Source: Glandiceps talaboti (Eukaryota > Hemichordata > Enteropneusta > Spengelidae). From it: a stretch of 64,000 nt of DNA. The position numbers and the translations under genes were made by a program. The notes under the pieces were generated by a model, which made no database searches, was not told the origin of the DNA, and saw only the letters and a list, made by a program, of their open reading frames with translations. The stretch covers positions 5,735,001-5,799,000 of the forward strand of contig NC_135555.1 of assembly GCF_964340395.1 (NCBI RefSeq). The letters run 5' to 3'. How positions within the stretch are numbered: position 1 is the stretch's first letter; every line of letters begins with the position of its first letter. Below are positions 21,908 through 34,765 of the stretch, in pieces.

Positions 21908-22105
21908 CTGTAGACTACATGGAAATTCAGATCATTATAAATTAACTCTAGTCTCACGTACACCGTTTTGATAGCTACCGGTACATTTAACACGGGTTTG
22001 TGTATGTTTATTACGGCTAAATGTTAGTGTTTTTCTTTCCACGTGTTTGCACGAATCATTTAATTTTACACAGCAGCTATACCCTCTGAGGTTTCACAAT
22101 AACTC

Positions 22106-22137
<32 letters not shown>

Positions 22138-23117
22138 ACTATTATTCATATCTCACAAAAGACAAACGACAGCACACACACAATATATCAAATTATATTA
22201 TTAGAAATCTCATCGACTTGAAGAACTAAACGTCGCCAGTTTCGGATTGTGTTTTGATATTTGATCAGTCGTTCCAATCGCTCACTATACTTACAGACAA
22301 TAGTGGTTATAAATGGATCCGAAAGTGACAGCAAATATAGAATTAAAAGTGTTGACTATCCAATTTCAATTATCCTATCGAATTCATGCCATATTTTGAA
22401 ACAGCGCTTTTTAGCAGATTTTTTTTTACCAGACATGCGAGGTTAGGAACGAACAGAATTTATGGCGGAGGGGAGGGAAGTGGCTGAGGAGTACATATTT
22501 TGGCAAAACAAAATCGCCCCCCCCCCCCCGCCGTATTTTCTCCTCAGGCCCCCGTCGTAAATTCTATCTGCTCGTTCCCTGTAATATATTTCAAAAAATA
22601 TTCATTCTTTAATGTTTCACACGGTATTTTGAAGCAATAAAGTGTGGTTGGACGTATAGTTATGGTGGTTACTCGGATAGCACTCATGGCAAGTAAATGT
22701 AAGACAACGCAGTGTACCATGTATTGTGAAAGAGGAAGTGACACCAGACTCGGAGCTGGCACTTGGCCACAGCATAATGCGTTGAAAATACATAGACATG
22801 CCAATGAAAATTGTGCTGGCACTATTAATGCCGTTCAAACTAGACTACGTACGCTGTAAGGCATTCCAGATACCGACGCGACGGCATCTTTGCCCTTCTG
22901 TGAATAACGAAGTTATAATATCTCGGTCAATTTTTATGGAAGATGTACAGACTATATGGGGGGGGGGCAACGAAATGATAACGCCATAATATTTGAAATT
23001 AGATTTTGTTTCATTTCGCTTCGCTAAAACGAACAAGATATTGAATATCCGAGGACTTTTTTCATTGCATGTGTCCATACATGTAACTCTTTGTTTGAGA
23101 CACACACAATCCTGATC
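21908..23117. other. upstream flank of the SH2 gene, nothing firm
   Basis: Holds a (CA)n tract at 22107-22134 and homopolymer C and G runs near 22517 and 22960. The missing 5' exon(s) of the SH2 gene may lie here or further right, but I could not identify one. Confidence 0.4.
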
Positions 23118-24200
23118 CGGGTCATGAGACCTTAGCATTTGCCGTTTTGTGCAACAATTTACAAAAACAGGACACATCAAAAGATGCGTCAGTTAGAGGC
23201 GACAAAACAAACAGTCCAGGCGAAACCACACCAACTTGCGCTGTATCAACTGTGGTTGACGCAACCCTTAATGTCTTCTATTTTAGAGTAAATTGTGGCA
23301 TAAAACACCCAAATGCTATAAGCTCTTATGACCAGAATTGGGGTGTTCGAAACACACTGAATCCTGGTTTATGAAGAGCTTAGCATTTGGGGATTTTCTG
23401 CAACAATTTACTCTAAAACAGAACACATCAAACGGCTGTCAACATAGATTGACAGTACAGGCAGTCTTCACAACGGGTGTTTCGGTGACCAACACCCCAT
23501 ACAATTCTGACTCTCTGGCGCCCCCGGCGGTGGCAGTCGCTGGATCATGGATGGATGGGTACTCATGCTTGTTAGCGAAATTTCATGTGTACCCATTTTC
23601 CTGTAATATTTAAATGAAAAAGACCCCCCCCCCCTTTTTTTTTTAAAAAGTGAATCTGGGTGAAAATCACTACAAAAACCCCCTTCTTTCCGAAATCAGG
23701 GAGGTTTTATCTTCAAGGACACCTAATCCATACACTGCACACGGTCCTGGATTTTACGGGACCTTTCTCCCGGGGCCTTCGTCGGGGAAGTTGTAGTAGA
23801 AAAGAGTAGAGTAGAAAAGGGGCGTCCTACTCATATTCGCAGCGGGTGATCTGAAAAAGTACCCCTTTTTACGATTCCACGGACCTAGATGGCCAACGAG
23901 ATGCGAAACATCCATTGGACCGAGACCAAGACAACAGGTCGTAAATTATGATATTGCGATTCTGAATCGAAGTCACTGTCACGGCAGTCCTGCTTGCAGA
24001 CGGTGCACGCGTTTCGCTCAAGGAAGGGACGACTTACTCCGTGTGCAAGCAGGGCTACTATCACGGCAGAGTACTAGCTAATTTGGATGAAGAATCTTTG
24101 AAGTTTGAGCGTATCATACACCACTTTTTAAAATTTGATGTAGACGCATCTTTTGATGTGTTCTGTTTTAGAGTAAATTGTAGCATAAAACGGCACACAA
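23118..24200. mobile_element. nested foldback / MITE-like elements
   Basis: A hairpin at 23256-23443 has arms of about 75 bases sharing TTTTAGAGTAAATTGT and CCCAAATGCT. A second pair of arms of the same family lies at 23130-23190 and 24142-24196 in opposite orientation, enclosing about 950 bases. Further inverted pieces sit at 23331-23360 versus 23478-23512, and near 23975-24070 (GTCACGGCAG and CTGCTTGCA against their complements). No transposase frame is present. The pattern fits non-autonomous inverted-repeat elements inserted into one another. Confidence 0.7.
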
Positions 24201-25080
24201 CTTATCATTGTTATTGTTTATATGGCATTAACTTTCGATTCCCACATATCTCGATGTGTTATTATCAATTTGAAGTTCGTGCATTTCCGGCATTTTGTCA
24301 TTACTTCCGTTTCCCCTTCGACTGTTCATCGTCAAAAGCAGAATGTCAATTTTAGACAATCCAGTTGTTCTGGGGGGGGGGGGGCAATATGAGAAATGAC
24401 ACCTTTCATTTTCTAAAGTGCAGCCTTCCCAGAATCGATGTGATAAATCTGAATCTGACTCTCGCCCACTTTGCCCCTCACCCATTATGCCCGCCCCATA
24501 TTTACTGAAGGCTCTATAATGCATAAAATGTGTGTGAAACGTGCTTGCTTGTGACAAGAATTATGGTGCCTATACAACCATAGACAGTGGATGAAAACCT
24601 TGACTGTGTATGATTCAATCTTCCGGCAAGTCTCGACGTTTTAAAGGAGTTTTCGCTCTAAAGGCATTGAGTGACTGACCGACAGAGATGACTGTTGTAT
24701 GAAAAGGCTGATTTTTAGCACGCAGTTGAAGGTGAAGATGGTAACATGACGAGTATCACCCACCCCTTTGACAAGCTGATGATGCAGTAGGTTTAATAGC
24801 AAGAATCGCGAAGAGTATCTTCTGATCTGTTTACAGTTAATGCTTATCATGTACTATGAATGAACTTGAAACACCCATTTCACTGGTTTATAGACAACAT
24901 GCACAAAACTACGCCAAAACTAACCACACTGATATGTTCCAAGAACAAGTCTTCGTAGAATACCCCCCCCCCCACACACACACACACACAAACACATACA
25001 CAATATATAATTAAATTACTTCTATGTGAGTGAATGGTGACATGGCTTAAAAGAAATTAGTGGCCAAAAATGAATATTAA
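24201..25080. other. intergenic spacer, nothing recognised
   Basis: Contains a G run near 24372 and a C/CA run near 24963. No credible exon is seen on either strand. Confidence 0.4.
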
Positions 25081-25084
25081 AAAG

Positions 25085-26020
25085 GTTTTGTGATATTCAG
25101 GAAATGGCAGGACTTTGAAAATTGACCCTGAAGGACACAGTCAAGGTCAAATGGCAACACCTCAAAAGAAAGGTTCCACCTGATAATATAGGGTTAGACA
25201 CTTGAATAGAGTTTCCATGTCTTCAAATGTTTGACTTCTGCTGTTCACTACAAATATGGCCAACATTCAGTTAAAAGTTGTATGAGCACCAAATCTAATG
25301 CACATTTTATACATTCCTCTTGTTTTCGTGGCCTGCATTACCTTTAGACATCATTTTGGGCCACATATAAATACTTCTGACTGTCTGCAATATGACAGAA
25401 ATAGCTTGATTTTGATAAATGACTGAAAAGGTCGTGGTCAAAGGTCATGTTCTTACAAGAAAATCTTGCATTTGATGGACTCTATGTATTGAAGTTTTTG
25501 AGTTATGCCGTAATATATTGACTTGTTACTCCAAATATGGCCACCATTCAGTAAAATGATATGAGCACTGCAAGTATTCCTTGTGTATATTATCTTCTAT
25601 ATTACCAAGAAATCAACAAATAATACAACAAAGTGTCTGTGATAGGCAGGAAATGCCTGGATTTTGATATTTGACTTTGAAGGTCAAGGTCAAACTTTAC
25701 AGTGTTAAGAGAATGTCTGTACCTATTAATATGGAGGTAGACACTTGAATGGAGTCTGTGTATTATAGTTTCTTAGTTATGCCATAAATATTGATTTTAA
25801 TTACAAGCATGGCTACGATTCGGTCAAATTTACATATGTCACAAAACAAAGTGACGTGCATAATGCAGCATACCACATGCCATCTTTGTGCCAGGTTTGA
25901 AAAAAAATCGGATAGTGCATGTCTGAGAAATGACGTAATACGGACAGACACACGTACAGACAGACGGGCCCATTGTATTCGTCCCCCTACGTTATGGGGA
26001 CTAATTATCATCATCCTATT
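25085..26020. repeat. dispersed repeat with diverged internal tandem copies
   Basis: Three diverged units start near 25095, 25390 and 25640. Each has a TTTGA...AAGGTCAAGGTCA core, a GACACTTGAAT or GGACTCTATG block and a TTGAGTTATGCC block. The right end reads TGTGCCAGGTTTGAAAAAAA, ATGACGTAATACGGACAGAC and ACGGGCCCATTG. This right-end style (ACGGACAGACGG) is common in repeats of marine invertebrates. No coding capacity. Confidence 0.65.
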
Positions 26021-26110
26021 AATTCTTTGCGATAGCTAGCTATTGCTGCACGTGATAGTACACACTCATATAAAGGGTGTTCAACGACGCGAATCACCGC
26101 GAGACAAAAC

Positions 26111-26662
26111 TTATATTACAGCGAAGCAAGACAAAATCGTTGCGTGATCTTCATTCCACGCACCTTCACTAACCTTAGTCTTCGAAATTTCTCTGTGGTA
26201 TCCTCTAGTGTTTACCGCATCAGACTGTTGACCACTTTTTACAGAACTATGTCTTGTAGAATGTTGTTTATCATGCACAGGTTGGCATCTACCACAGTAC
26301 GAACTGCGACATTCAATACAGCATAACACAGCCTTTTCTTTACACACACAGCACAGGCCATAATTTTGCACCGTTTCATGTTGTACGGTTACTTCCGGGT
26401 TCGGACACTGTTCCAGTTTGTCTATGACGCTCATGAGAGCGTAGTTTTTCTTCAAATCCTGTAAGTCTTCCTGCTTGTGAAATTCGTGGATTTGTCGACA
26501 AAGTGGACACGTTAAGGTAAATTTTTTCTTACTTTTGCGTTGCAGAACGCCTTCCAGACATGGAAGGCAGAAATTATGAGCACAAGGTAGGAGTCTCGGG
26601 TCTGTGAACGCAATACAGCATATCGGGCATGACAATTCGTCGTCTAGCATCGAGGCCGCCAT
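26111..26662 (-). CDS. RING plus B-box protein (TRIM-type), short
   Basis: Single-exon frame of 183 codons starting MAASMLDDELSCPICC. The N-terminus is a C3HC4 RING (CPIC, LPCAHNFCLPC, then TCPLC at about 52-56), the E2-binding fold of ubiquitin ligases. A B-box follows (about 104-140: CCVCKEKAVLCCIEC, SSYCGRC, then spaced His). TRIM proteins normally continue with a coiled coil and a C-terminal domain; neither is present in this frame. A donor-like GTAAAC after codons for GQQSDA would allow splicing to unseen downstream exons, so the 42-residue tail after the B-box may be intronic. It sits on the same strand as, and downstream of, the two full TRIM genes, but its RING/B-box is clearly diverged from theirs. 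Confidence 0.75.
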   Translation of the reverse strand: MAASMLDDELSCPICCIAFTDPRLLPCAHNFCLPCLEGVLQRKSKKKFTLTCPLCRQIHEFHKQEDLQDLKKNYALMSVIDKLEQCPNPEVTVQHETVQNYGLCCVCKEKAVLCCIECRSSYCGRCQPVHDKQHSTRHSSVKSGQQSDAVNTRGYHREISKTKVSEGAWNEDHATILSCFAVI

Positions 26663-26893
26663 GATCGAATGAGTACACCAAAATCAACTCACCCAAATCG
26701 GTTCCTGCTTTTCCGCAAACGTTTCCGTGTATTGTTAAAAGTTCGTAATGACGAACAGTACAATTTTCAAGAGCGGAATCAGAGACCTCATATCCTGTAT
26801 GCGTCTATAGATAACTTTATCAACTTCCCTATGCTATCCGTGCTGTTTGTGTTGTGTTTTGTCAGGCTTTGAGAACCAGTATTTATTATTTAT

Positions 26894-26906
26894 AGGTCAA
26901 AGGTCA
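26894..26906. promoter_or_regulatory. DR1 nuclear-receptor-like site
   Basis: AGGTCA A AGGTCA is a perfect direct repeat with one-base spacing, the known binding pattern of HNF4 and PPAR/RXR receptors. It lies about 230 bases upstream of the RING/B-box start codon. AGGTCA also occurs in the nearby dispersed repeat, so function is only a possibility. Confidence 0.25.
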
Positions 26907-26911
26907 AAGAG

Positions 26912-27837
26912 TATGAATTATCATAAGGACAGTACGTTATTGACTATTGCGAAAAGTATGACATGTTATTGACACATTCGAAACCATCGTTTGGTAACCA
27001 GGAATGAGTTTGTACCAGTGTATTATTTCTCCATTCTTTCCCTAATAATCAGTATGGATAAACTTACGGTAATTCTTGACATGCTGGTTCTTTCAGAGAT
27101 CACATATGCGCCGCCTCACGAACCACTCGCAGTCAAAACATGTAAATTTGTATACATGTGATGCATGTCAATGCTAAATTACAGCCTAAAGTAGTCATTA
27201 CATGTAACTAAGTATCATTGAACTTTACACCCCGTACCTGTCTGTCTTTATATTTACATGTACATTGTAGATTATATGAAGGTGACATGTGTCTTGTCAA
27301 GTACAGTAGGGCAGGTGATGACTTGCAAGAAGTTAGAGTGCCTTGACTGTACCATTCTGTACGTCAGCCTACTTGACTCGAACTTTTTGTGAACGGTTGG
27401 AAATATCTCAAAATATCAATCATATACTAGCAGATAAAATGAAAAATACGAGCAGTTACGAGTATTGATATTGTTGTTTTATATATTCATACACTATATT
27501 GTGAACAATGGTTTCAAACTGTTGCGCAAATTTTAATACACATGGATATTTTAATAAATACAGTTTGATCCGAAATGTAATCCCTTCCCCGGCCTCCCCC
27601 TTCCCCTCTCCCGTAAAAGGTTGGTGTCAGCGTTGATCGACTTGCTATTTGTGTTTCTTTTATGAAGACCCCGGATGTAGACTTTCACGTTATCAATTGA
27701 TATTACCGTTTTCTACGTGCCTCGGTTCCCGCTTCTTGTGATGGATTATTTGGTATTGTCATGTGATTTTAACATCATCAATCATGTTCAATCATGTTCA
27801 CTTTGAAAACAACTTTTGATTTCTCTGGTACAACGTA
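26912..27837. other. intergenic spacer, nothing recognised
   Basis: No exon, RNA gene or repeat seen between the DR1 site and the left end of the terminal-inverted-repeat element. Confidence 0.45.
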
Positions 27838-29908
27838 AGGGACCGGTCAGTTTCTTCGGCCTGGGGGGGGGGGCGGTGGATTGGGAGGGAGTCATCCTGT
27901 TTTTGAAATTGGCAATAGGGGGTCATGCTGTTTTTAAAATTGTGGATGGGGGGGGGGGGTCATTGTGTTTTGGATTGTGATGGAAGAAAAAAAATCCTTT
28001 TTCTACAATGGCATATAGCCTTGTCCGAAATGTGGATAAGGGGGGGGGGTCATTGTGTTTTGGATTGTGATGGAAGAAAAAAATCCTTTTTCTACAATGG
28101 CATATAGCCTTGTCCGAAATGTGGTACATGTAAATATTTGTTCTTCTCCCTGTTTCTTACATGAATTCTTTAATATTACTTATTAGTTCAAGCATAACTA
28201 TAAATATACATATACATGTATTACCTAGCTACCACACTATTTACAGAACATGTCATGTAAATGCTTAGCTGTTTCACAATCAGTGCTTCAATTACATTGC
28301 ACTTTGGGGCAAAAGTGAACTTGAAGGTTTCGTAATGGTAATCTTCAACCATAGATAGTTTATAAAAGAAGTTAATCTAAATTGTTCCCTACTCGTCACT
28401 ATGAACTTGTCAGAAGGGATTTATACACTTTCTATTTTGGACACTACATGTTATTGACACTACTAATCACTTTCTATTATACACTCGGTATGACCACCTA
28501 AAGTTCTCTAACATACAGGTGACTTTACTATACATGCAATATTAATGCCACTATACCAATGTTACGGGGCCATTTTTATGTGACATGGGAAACTCATTTA
28601 AAACTTACATTTACGTTAGCTATTCGAAGCTTGGAAATATTACCTCAAAGGCTATGAATAACCTAAACATTGCCTTAATAGAAGCCAAAAACTGCAGATC
28701 TGCCAGGGGGAAAACCCCAAGGACTCCCTCACCCCCAGAGGTCACTCATGCATTCAACCAACAATCGGATGAACCAACAACCTTTTTACTGTCATAATGG
28801 TGTTAAACTTTTCTTAAATATTCTCACCCAATTCTAATTTGAGATGATATTGTCTTTTAAAGATGTGAAATGTTTGCCAAGGTAGTCTAAAATTGCCTTA
28901 AACTCCAAATCTCCCCTACCAATGATACTACCAGTAGATGTGCTGACCTTTACTATATGTATATAATGATGCCATTAACTGTTTAAGAACATATTTCAAC
29001 CCTATGTAAGTTATAAAGAATAGTTTCTGATACTTGATGGTGCTGTCTTGTAAAGCATGGATTGAGTTATTGCTTGAAAGGGTCTGAATAGCCTAAAAAT
29101 TGGCTTTAAGAGTAAAAATCCCCTAGGGCTTCTAGAGGGAGACCCCTTGGACCCCCCACATGAGGTGGACATATCCCAGTCTCAAGCTCTTCCCCTCTTA
29201 CTGTCAAGATGCTATCAAAGTATATTTCAAAAGTATTTCAACCCTGTGTAGTTGCTTTTGACATGTTGGTGCTGTCTTGTAAAGCTTGGAAATTATTGTC
29301 TGAAAGGGTCTGAATAGTCTAAAAATTGACTTTTCAGAGTAAAAAACCTCCAGGACTTCTAGGGGAGACCCCCTAGGACCCCCCCCCTCTACATGAGGTG
29401 TACACATCCCAGTCTCAACCTCTTCCCCCTACCTCTTACTGTCAAAATGCTATCAAACTTAATATTTCAAAAATATTTTTTTCTTTTTACATATTGGTGC
29501 TGTCTTGTAAAGCTTGGAAATTATTGTCTGAAAGGGCCTGAATAGTCTCAAAATTGACTTTTCAGAGTAAAATACCTCCAGGGCTTCTAGGGGGAGACCC
29601 CCTAGGATCCCCATAAGAGATATACATATTCCATGCTCAAGCTTTCCCATACCTTTCACTGTCAAGATGCTATTAAACTTCTTTTGGATCTTATAAATAT
29701 GCTAGACAGTCAAGCAGTCCACACTGAGTCACGATCAAAAAATACCTGTTATGTGAATATTATATATATTGGGGTCATCATGTTTTAGAATTAAGTGATG
29801 GGGGGTCAGCCTGTTTTTGGTTTTACAGATAGGGGGGTCAGTGACTTTTTGTCGACCCAATTTAAGAATCCACCGCCCCCCCCAGGCTGAAGAAGCTGAC
29901 CGGTCCCT
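27838..29908. mobile_element. non-autonomous DNA element with about 44-bp terminal inverted repeats
   Basis: Left end 27838-27882 and right end 29866-29908 are inverted copies beginning AGGGACCGGTCAG and continuing TTCTTCGGCCTG / TTCTTCAGCCTG, a G run and GGCGGTGGATT. Inside: subterminal repeats built on GGGGGTCAT...TGTTTT, a near-perfect 78-80 bp tandem duplication (27950-28115), and several diverged copies of a roughly 220-bp unit (about 28640-29690, with GGAAATTATTGTCTGAAAGG). No transposase frame is seen, so it would depend on a partner element. A target-site duplication is not evident. Confidence 0.8.
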
Positions 29909-30397
29909 AAAATGGTTTCTCAGTTAAACAGAGAATATTAGAATAACAAATGAATATAAAATTGCGCAGTGATCATGTAATGGTTGAATATTGAATTTAG
30001 GGAATTCCTGTCGTGGAATTCACAAAAATGAAATTACAGTGGGGTATTATTCGGTGTACGATTCACCTGGTCAAAGAATGTGTCCAATTCACAGAACACA
30101 ATGAAACCATGACGTCATTCATGTATTGTTTGTGAAGGAACGTGACTTACAATGGAAAGTCGAAATGAAAGCTATACAGAGAAACATTTCAAACAGCCTA
30201 CTCCAATTAATCAACATTATAAAACAACAACAAAAACAAACAAAAACAGACTTGTCTAGGATATTGGTACATTGCAGTGTTATGAAGGAAAACGATGAAG
30301 ATTCTATTATTTTCACAAGATGTGTGATTTGACAAAATCTTGGAATCCTATGAGATAAAATATCATAAATGCCAACTGCTTGACAAACAACACAGAC
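29909..30397. other. intergenic spacer, nothing recognised
   Basis: AT-rich sequence without a credible gene. Confidence 0.4.
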
Positions 30398-30438
30398 AAT
30401 AACAATAACAACAACAACAACAACAACAACAATAATAA

Positions 30439-30469
<31 letters not shown>

Positions 30470-30583
30470 AAGAAGAAGAAGAAGAAGAAGAAGAAGAAGA
30501 AGAAGAAGAAGAAGAAGAAGAAGAAGAAGAAGAAGAAGAAGAAGAAGAAGAAGAAGAAGAAGAAGAAGAAGAAGAAGAAGAAA
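30398..30583. repeat. (AAC)n(AAT)n(GAA)n array
   Basis: A few AAC and AAT units precede about 47 uninterrupted GAA/AAG units (30441-30583). Poly-Lys, poly-Ser and poly-Phe frames here are artefacts. Confidence 0.97.
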
Positions 30584-31069
30584 ATATGAAAACTGTCGTC
30601 ATTTGACAAGCAAGTAGTAAATATGACGTAAAAATGACAGTCGTAAATATGTGGTGAAAGTATCCGCTTTTAGAAGTGTCTGTGATGGCTCATTATGACA
30701 ATTGTCAACATAAACGTAAACTATCCGTTCTTTTAGAAGCGAGGTAAACGTAGCTGTGATGATTATTCGATAGTCGTATTACTGGGGTTATAGACATTAA
30801 ACTAACAATATTGTAATACGTTTGTGAATCTGTATATCGTAACAAGGAAAGCTAAGACTACCGATCGATATGTGCCAGAAAAGTTGTAACAGGACATCCA
30901 CATCTGAAATAATTGAAGTTGGTTTTTCACCAGGAAGTTTCAATTACTTAAGTACTGTGTGTGAACACCACAAGTAGTAGTTGTCTTGTCTAGTGTCTAA
31001 TGATGTTTCGATTGGTCTTTTGGTTTCATGATTTTTTTTCTATTTCTTTTGCGACTTTGTTTATATTAT
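30584..31069. other. 3' flank of the first full TRIM gene
   Basis: Probably 3' UTR and spacer of the TRIM gene that ends at 31070 on the minus strand. No other feature seen. Confidence 0.4.
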
Positions 31070-34000
31070 TTACTTTGTTCTTATAAAGTCAGGAATGGCG
31101 ACTCCTGGTCTTACGTTCAGCTGCAGAGTACCATCACTGACTTCAAACGCAGGACACAGCTTCTTATCTTTGTGAGTGAACTCAAAATAGTGTAGCAGTT
31201 GCTTTCTGTTGTAGTCGTAGAATTTGAGTTTATGATTCGGAAAGTCAACAAGTACTCCAATGTGAAGACCAGCTGGAAACTGGGAACGAGGACAGCTGTC
31301 AAACACAGACACATCGTTGATGGCATACTGTCTGTTTTTGTGTGCCGCATACCAGTTCCCGCCATATGATGGTATACGCAAAGCCCACGAAGCGGCCTCG
31401 CTACCTAAACTCATTCCACGATTACAGTTTAGTTTTGCCAATCCAATAGCACAGTCCCCTCTGTACGTCGGTTTATCATCCCCAATTTTGTCAGCTGTTT
31501 GAGTCGTAACTTCCCAATAATGTACGTCACCGACCAGTGTGACGTCACCTAGTAACGCCAAGGCTCGTCCAAAAAATTTACCTGTGTCTGGTTTGCCATC
31601 TTCTTGCTGCATTACCCAGAATCCATGCGGTCTTGGTTGGTAGATGACTGATCTCCCGCCATTTATGATGACGAGGTCTTCATGGGCTGTCTGTGGGTCA
31701 AGTTTGAATGTCAATGCTGAAAAAGATACAATAATTCTGACCATCAATCAGATAGACAATGACAGCGTCAACATCTAAAGAAAAACAAACAAAACAAACA
31801 AACACTTTTCTTGACTAGCTACAAGATGTGATCTGTAACAATAACTGGAGCAAATTTAACATTTTAACGATTCATTCAAAATGACAATTTTCTGCCTGTA
31901 ATTTCACCAAGAACTTTCACATATGTAATGAAAGAGATCCACTTGGGTTTTCATCTTACTATGTGCATGTCTATATATATTATATAAAGCTTATATGTGT
32001 TTCTAAAGATTGCAAGATGTGGTGGTCAGCATGATTTCGATAAACGCTAATCTTTGTATAAAAATGGGGGGGGGCGATCATTACTGTAACACGAAGGAGA
32101 CTGGCGGTTAACCAAGACTAAATCTTAACCTTCATGGAGGAAGACGTCTTTAAATTTCACTGCACAGCTGCAGTCAGTAAGTACATCGGTCGTTACCTTT
32201 CGGTGGTGTCCTCAGAGAAAGTACATTACTCCATCCTGACGATCCTGCTTTGTTCCTTAGACGAGCTTTGACGAAATATTCCGAATCAAAATCTAGATTA
32301 GCCTTCGTTATTTGGTATTCTTCGGTTTCTTTTTCGTCCATGCAAGCCTGCTTATTGTAGTCCCATAGTCCCCCACTTTTACACATTCCAATTTCATAGC
32401 TTTCCACCATACATGGACTATGACGGACAATAACTCGGAAGTTGTTTCTTTCCTCTATTTGACCCCCAATTCTAGGCTTCTCTGGCGCTGGAATCATGGT
32501 GAAAAAACATAAAAAGATAATATGTAAACGATGAGGGCGCACTTGCAATGCCATGATCGTAACTTGTCATTTCCACGCTACTGTATACTCGGGAATCGTA
32601 ATAGACGAGATAACAGATAGTCGTGTTAAAACCACACTCTTGTAGTTGGCGACAATGATTCTTGAGTAAAAATATAATGATTTTTTTAAATGATATAATG
32701 GTAACTTGTATGGTACCAGTCACACTTAATATAAAACTCTTCATGACCGGTAGGCGAGATGACAAATTATCAACGTCATCAGGTCGCCATTGATTGACCC
32801 AGGGTTTTGATTGCATTTGAGACCGTGGTTTCTTCCTACCTTTGATTGTAAGGAGACCCATTTTCTGAATCATAATTTTCTCTTCCTGTAAATTCAATAT
32901 CATATGACTGAAATCTTCGGTTGCGTTCGGCTGTAGAGGGGGACATGAGTCGATTGTCGCAGTCAACCTGAAAAAAATAAAGTTTACATAAAACATCGTC
33001 CGTTATTAACGGATCACACTTCTAAAATGACACGAATATGTATTTACACATTTCACTCCGCTTCACTTGGAATTCATTTGAATAAGGCTAATGAGGTTGC
33101 AGTTTTGATACAAAGAGCTTACGTAGGTATTAGATTCGACCAATCAGATTCAGTTAGTAGTGAAGTCGACAATCAGATGTCAGTTAGTATTGCAGTTGAC
33201 CAATCAAAAGTTTCAATTTTACTTAGTATTAAATACGACCAATTTCATTTCTTTTAGCAGTGAATTCAACCGATCAGATTTAAACTAGTAGTGAAGTCGA
33301 CCAATCAGATTTCAGTTGGTAGTGCATTCGACCACCTAGGTGTTCAGTGTATCAGGCAATTGAAAACATATTGGGTTATTCACAATTACAAGTTGACTTT
33401 TTTCACAGTTTGTAAAATAACAAATCTTAAAGACATCAGCCACAGCCAAGGAAAAATTGTCTGTACATCAACGCATAGTATGAGCATTGCGTTACGAGAA
33501 ACTTGATGTGGATAACCAAACATTGACGATGTTTTTTTTTAAAATGATCATGTCAAAATTAAAATGAAATATCTAAGACAACTTTGTAGTTGAAATTGTA
33601 AAATCGATATAATGATAAGTTAGCTTGACATAAAGATCCTGTATTTTCTTCAATTACTAGAAACCCACCTTTCATCCAATGAGGCACCAGTCTGAAAGAA
33701 ACAAGAAAAAATAAGCTGTTGCACTATTCTGTGAAACCACTCACAACGACAAATATTGTAAAGGATGCACAATTTGTAAAGAAGACAAACAGTCCCTAAA
33801 CAGTCTTCATATCATAATTGTTTTAGATTGGCGGGGGAGGGTGTTAAACAGAAAGCCTGTATTATACACAACGGACATTTCAACGAACAAATTAATCACA
33901 AACTATATTTCGTCCAAAGAATGTTGAGTGGTTTGTGATATTTCTAATTCGGTCAAATCAGGATTGGGTGGTGACATTATAATATGATTGACTATATATG

Positions 34001-34682
34001 ACGTTGTCGCCAATAATCAAATTAAAACAATGATGCAGTAAAACGGTAGACAAACCATAACCATATCAAAATATTAACTTTATCACATCCCATCGTTCAT
34101 TTTGAGTTATTCATATTATTCTGGATCATCAAGGAATCATATAACATGCTATTAATGTCAGTATAATGACGGTCTGTACCCGACTGAGTCCCCGTTTTAT
34201 CTAATTTTGATTCAATAACAGTCGGACGTTTCTGACACTGTAAATAGGGCAATGTCCAAAAAAAAAAATCCGTGAAGTTATCTCCTATACTAAGCCCCAT
34301 CAATACTAACCAGCAATAACGCGGCAGGCTGTTCTTCCTTCAAGACTTCACGTGTGTACTCGATAAGACCTGCTGTACTGTGTAGTTTGTCTTGAAATGA
34401 GAGACCTTGCTGTTGAAGACATTTTAGTTTTCTTGACATTTCGTCAGACACTTTGCTATGCATGTCTTGCTCTCGCTGCTCCAGCATTGTCCGTAAAATT
34501 TGGAATTCTTCGGATATTCTCTGGTTTATGATTGCTGCATTTGTCTAGTAATGATAGTCAACATGACAAATATTACTGTCAACGTAGATAGATAGGTTGA
34601 TGGATGGACGAGTGGGTGGGTGGGTGGGTGGGTGAGTGGATGGATGGATGGATGGATGGATGGATGGATGGATGGATGGATG

Positions 34683-34765
<83 letters not shown>

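Noticed and set aside
24228-24557. 109-codon minus-strand frame
   Set aside because: No domain; it overlaps the foldback element flank and a G run.
30313-30609. Poly-Lys, poly-Ser and poly-Phe frames
   Set aside because: Products of the GAA array.
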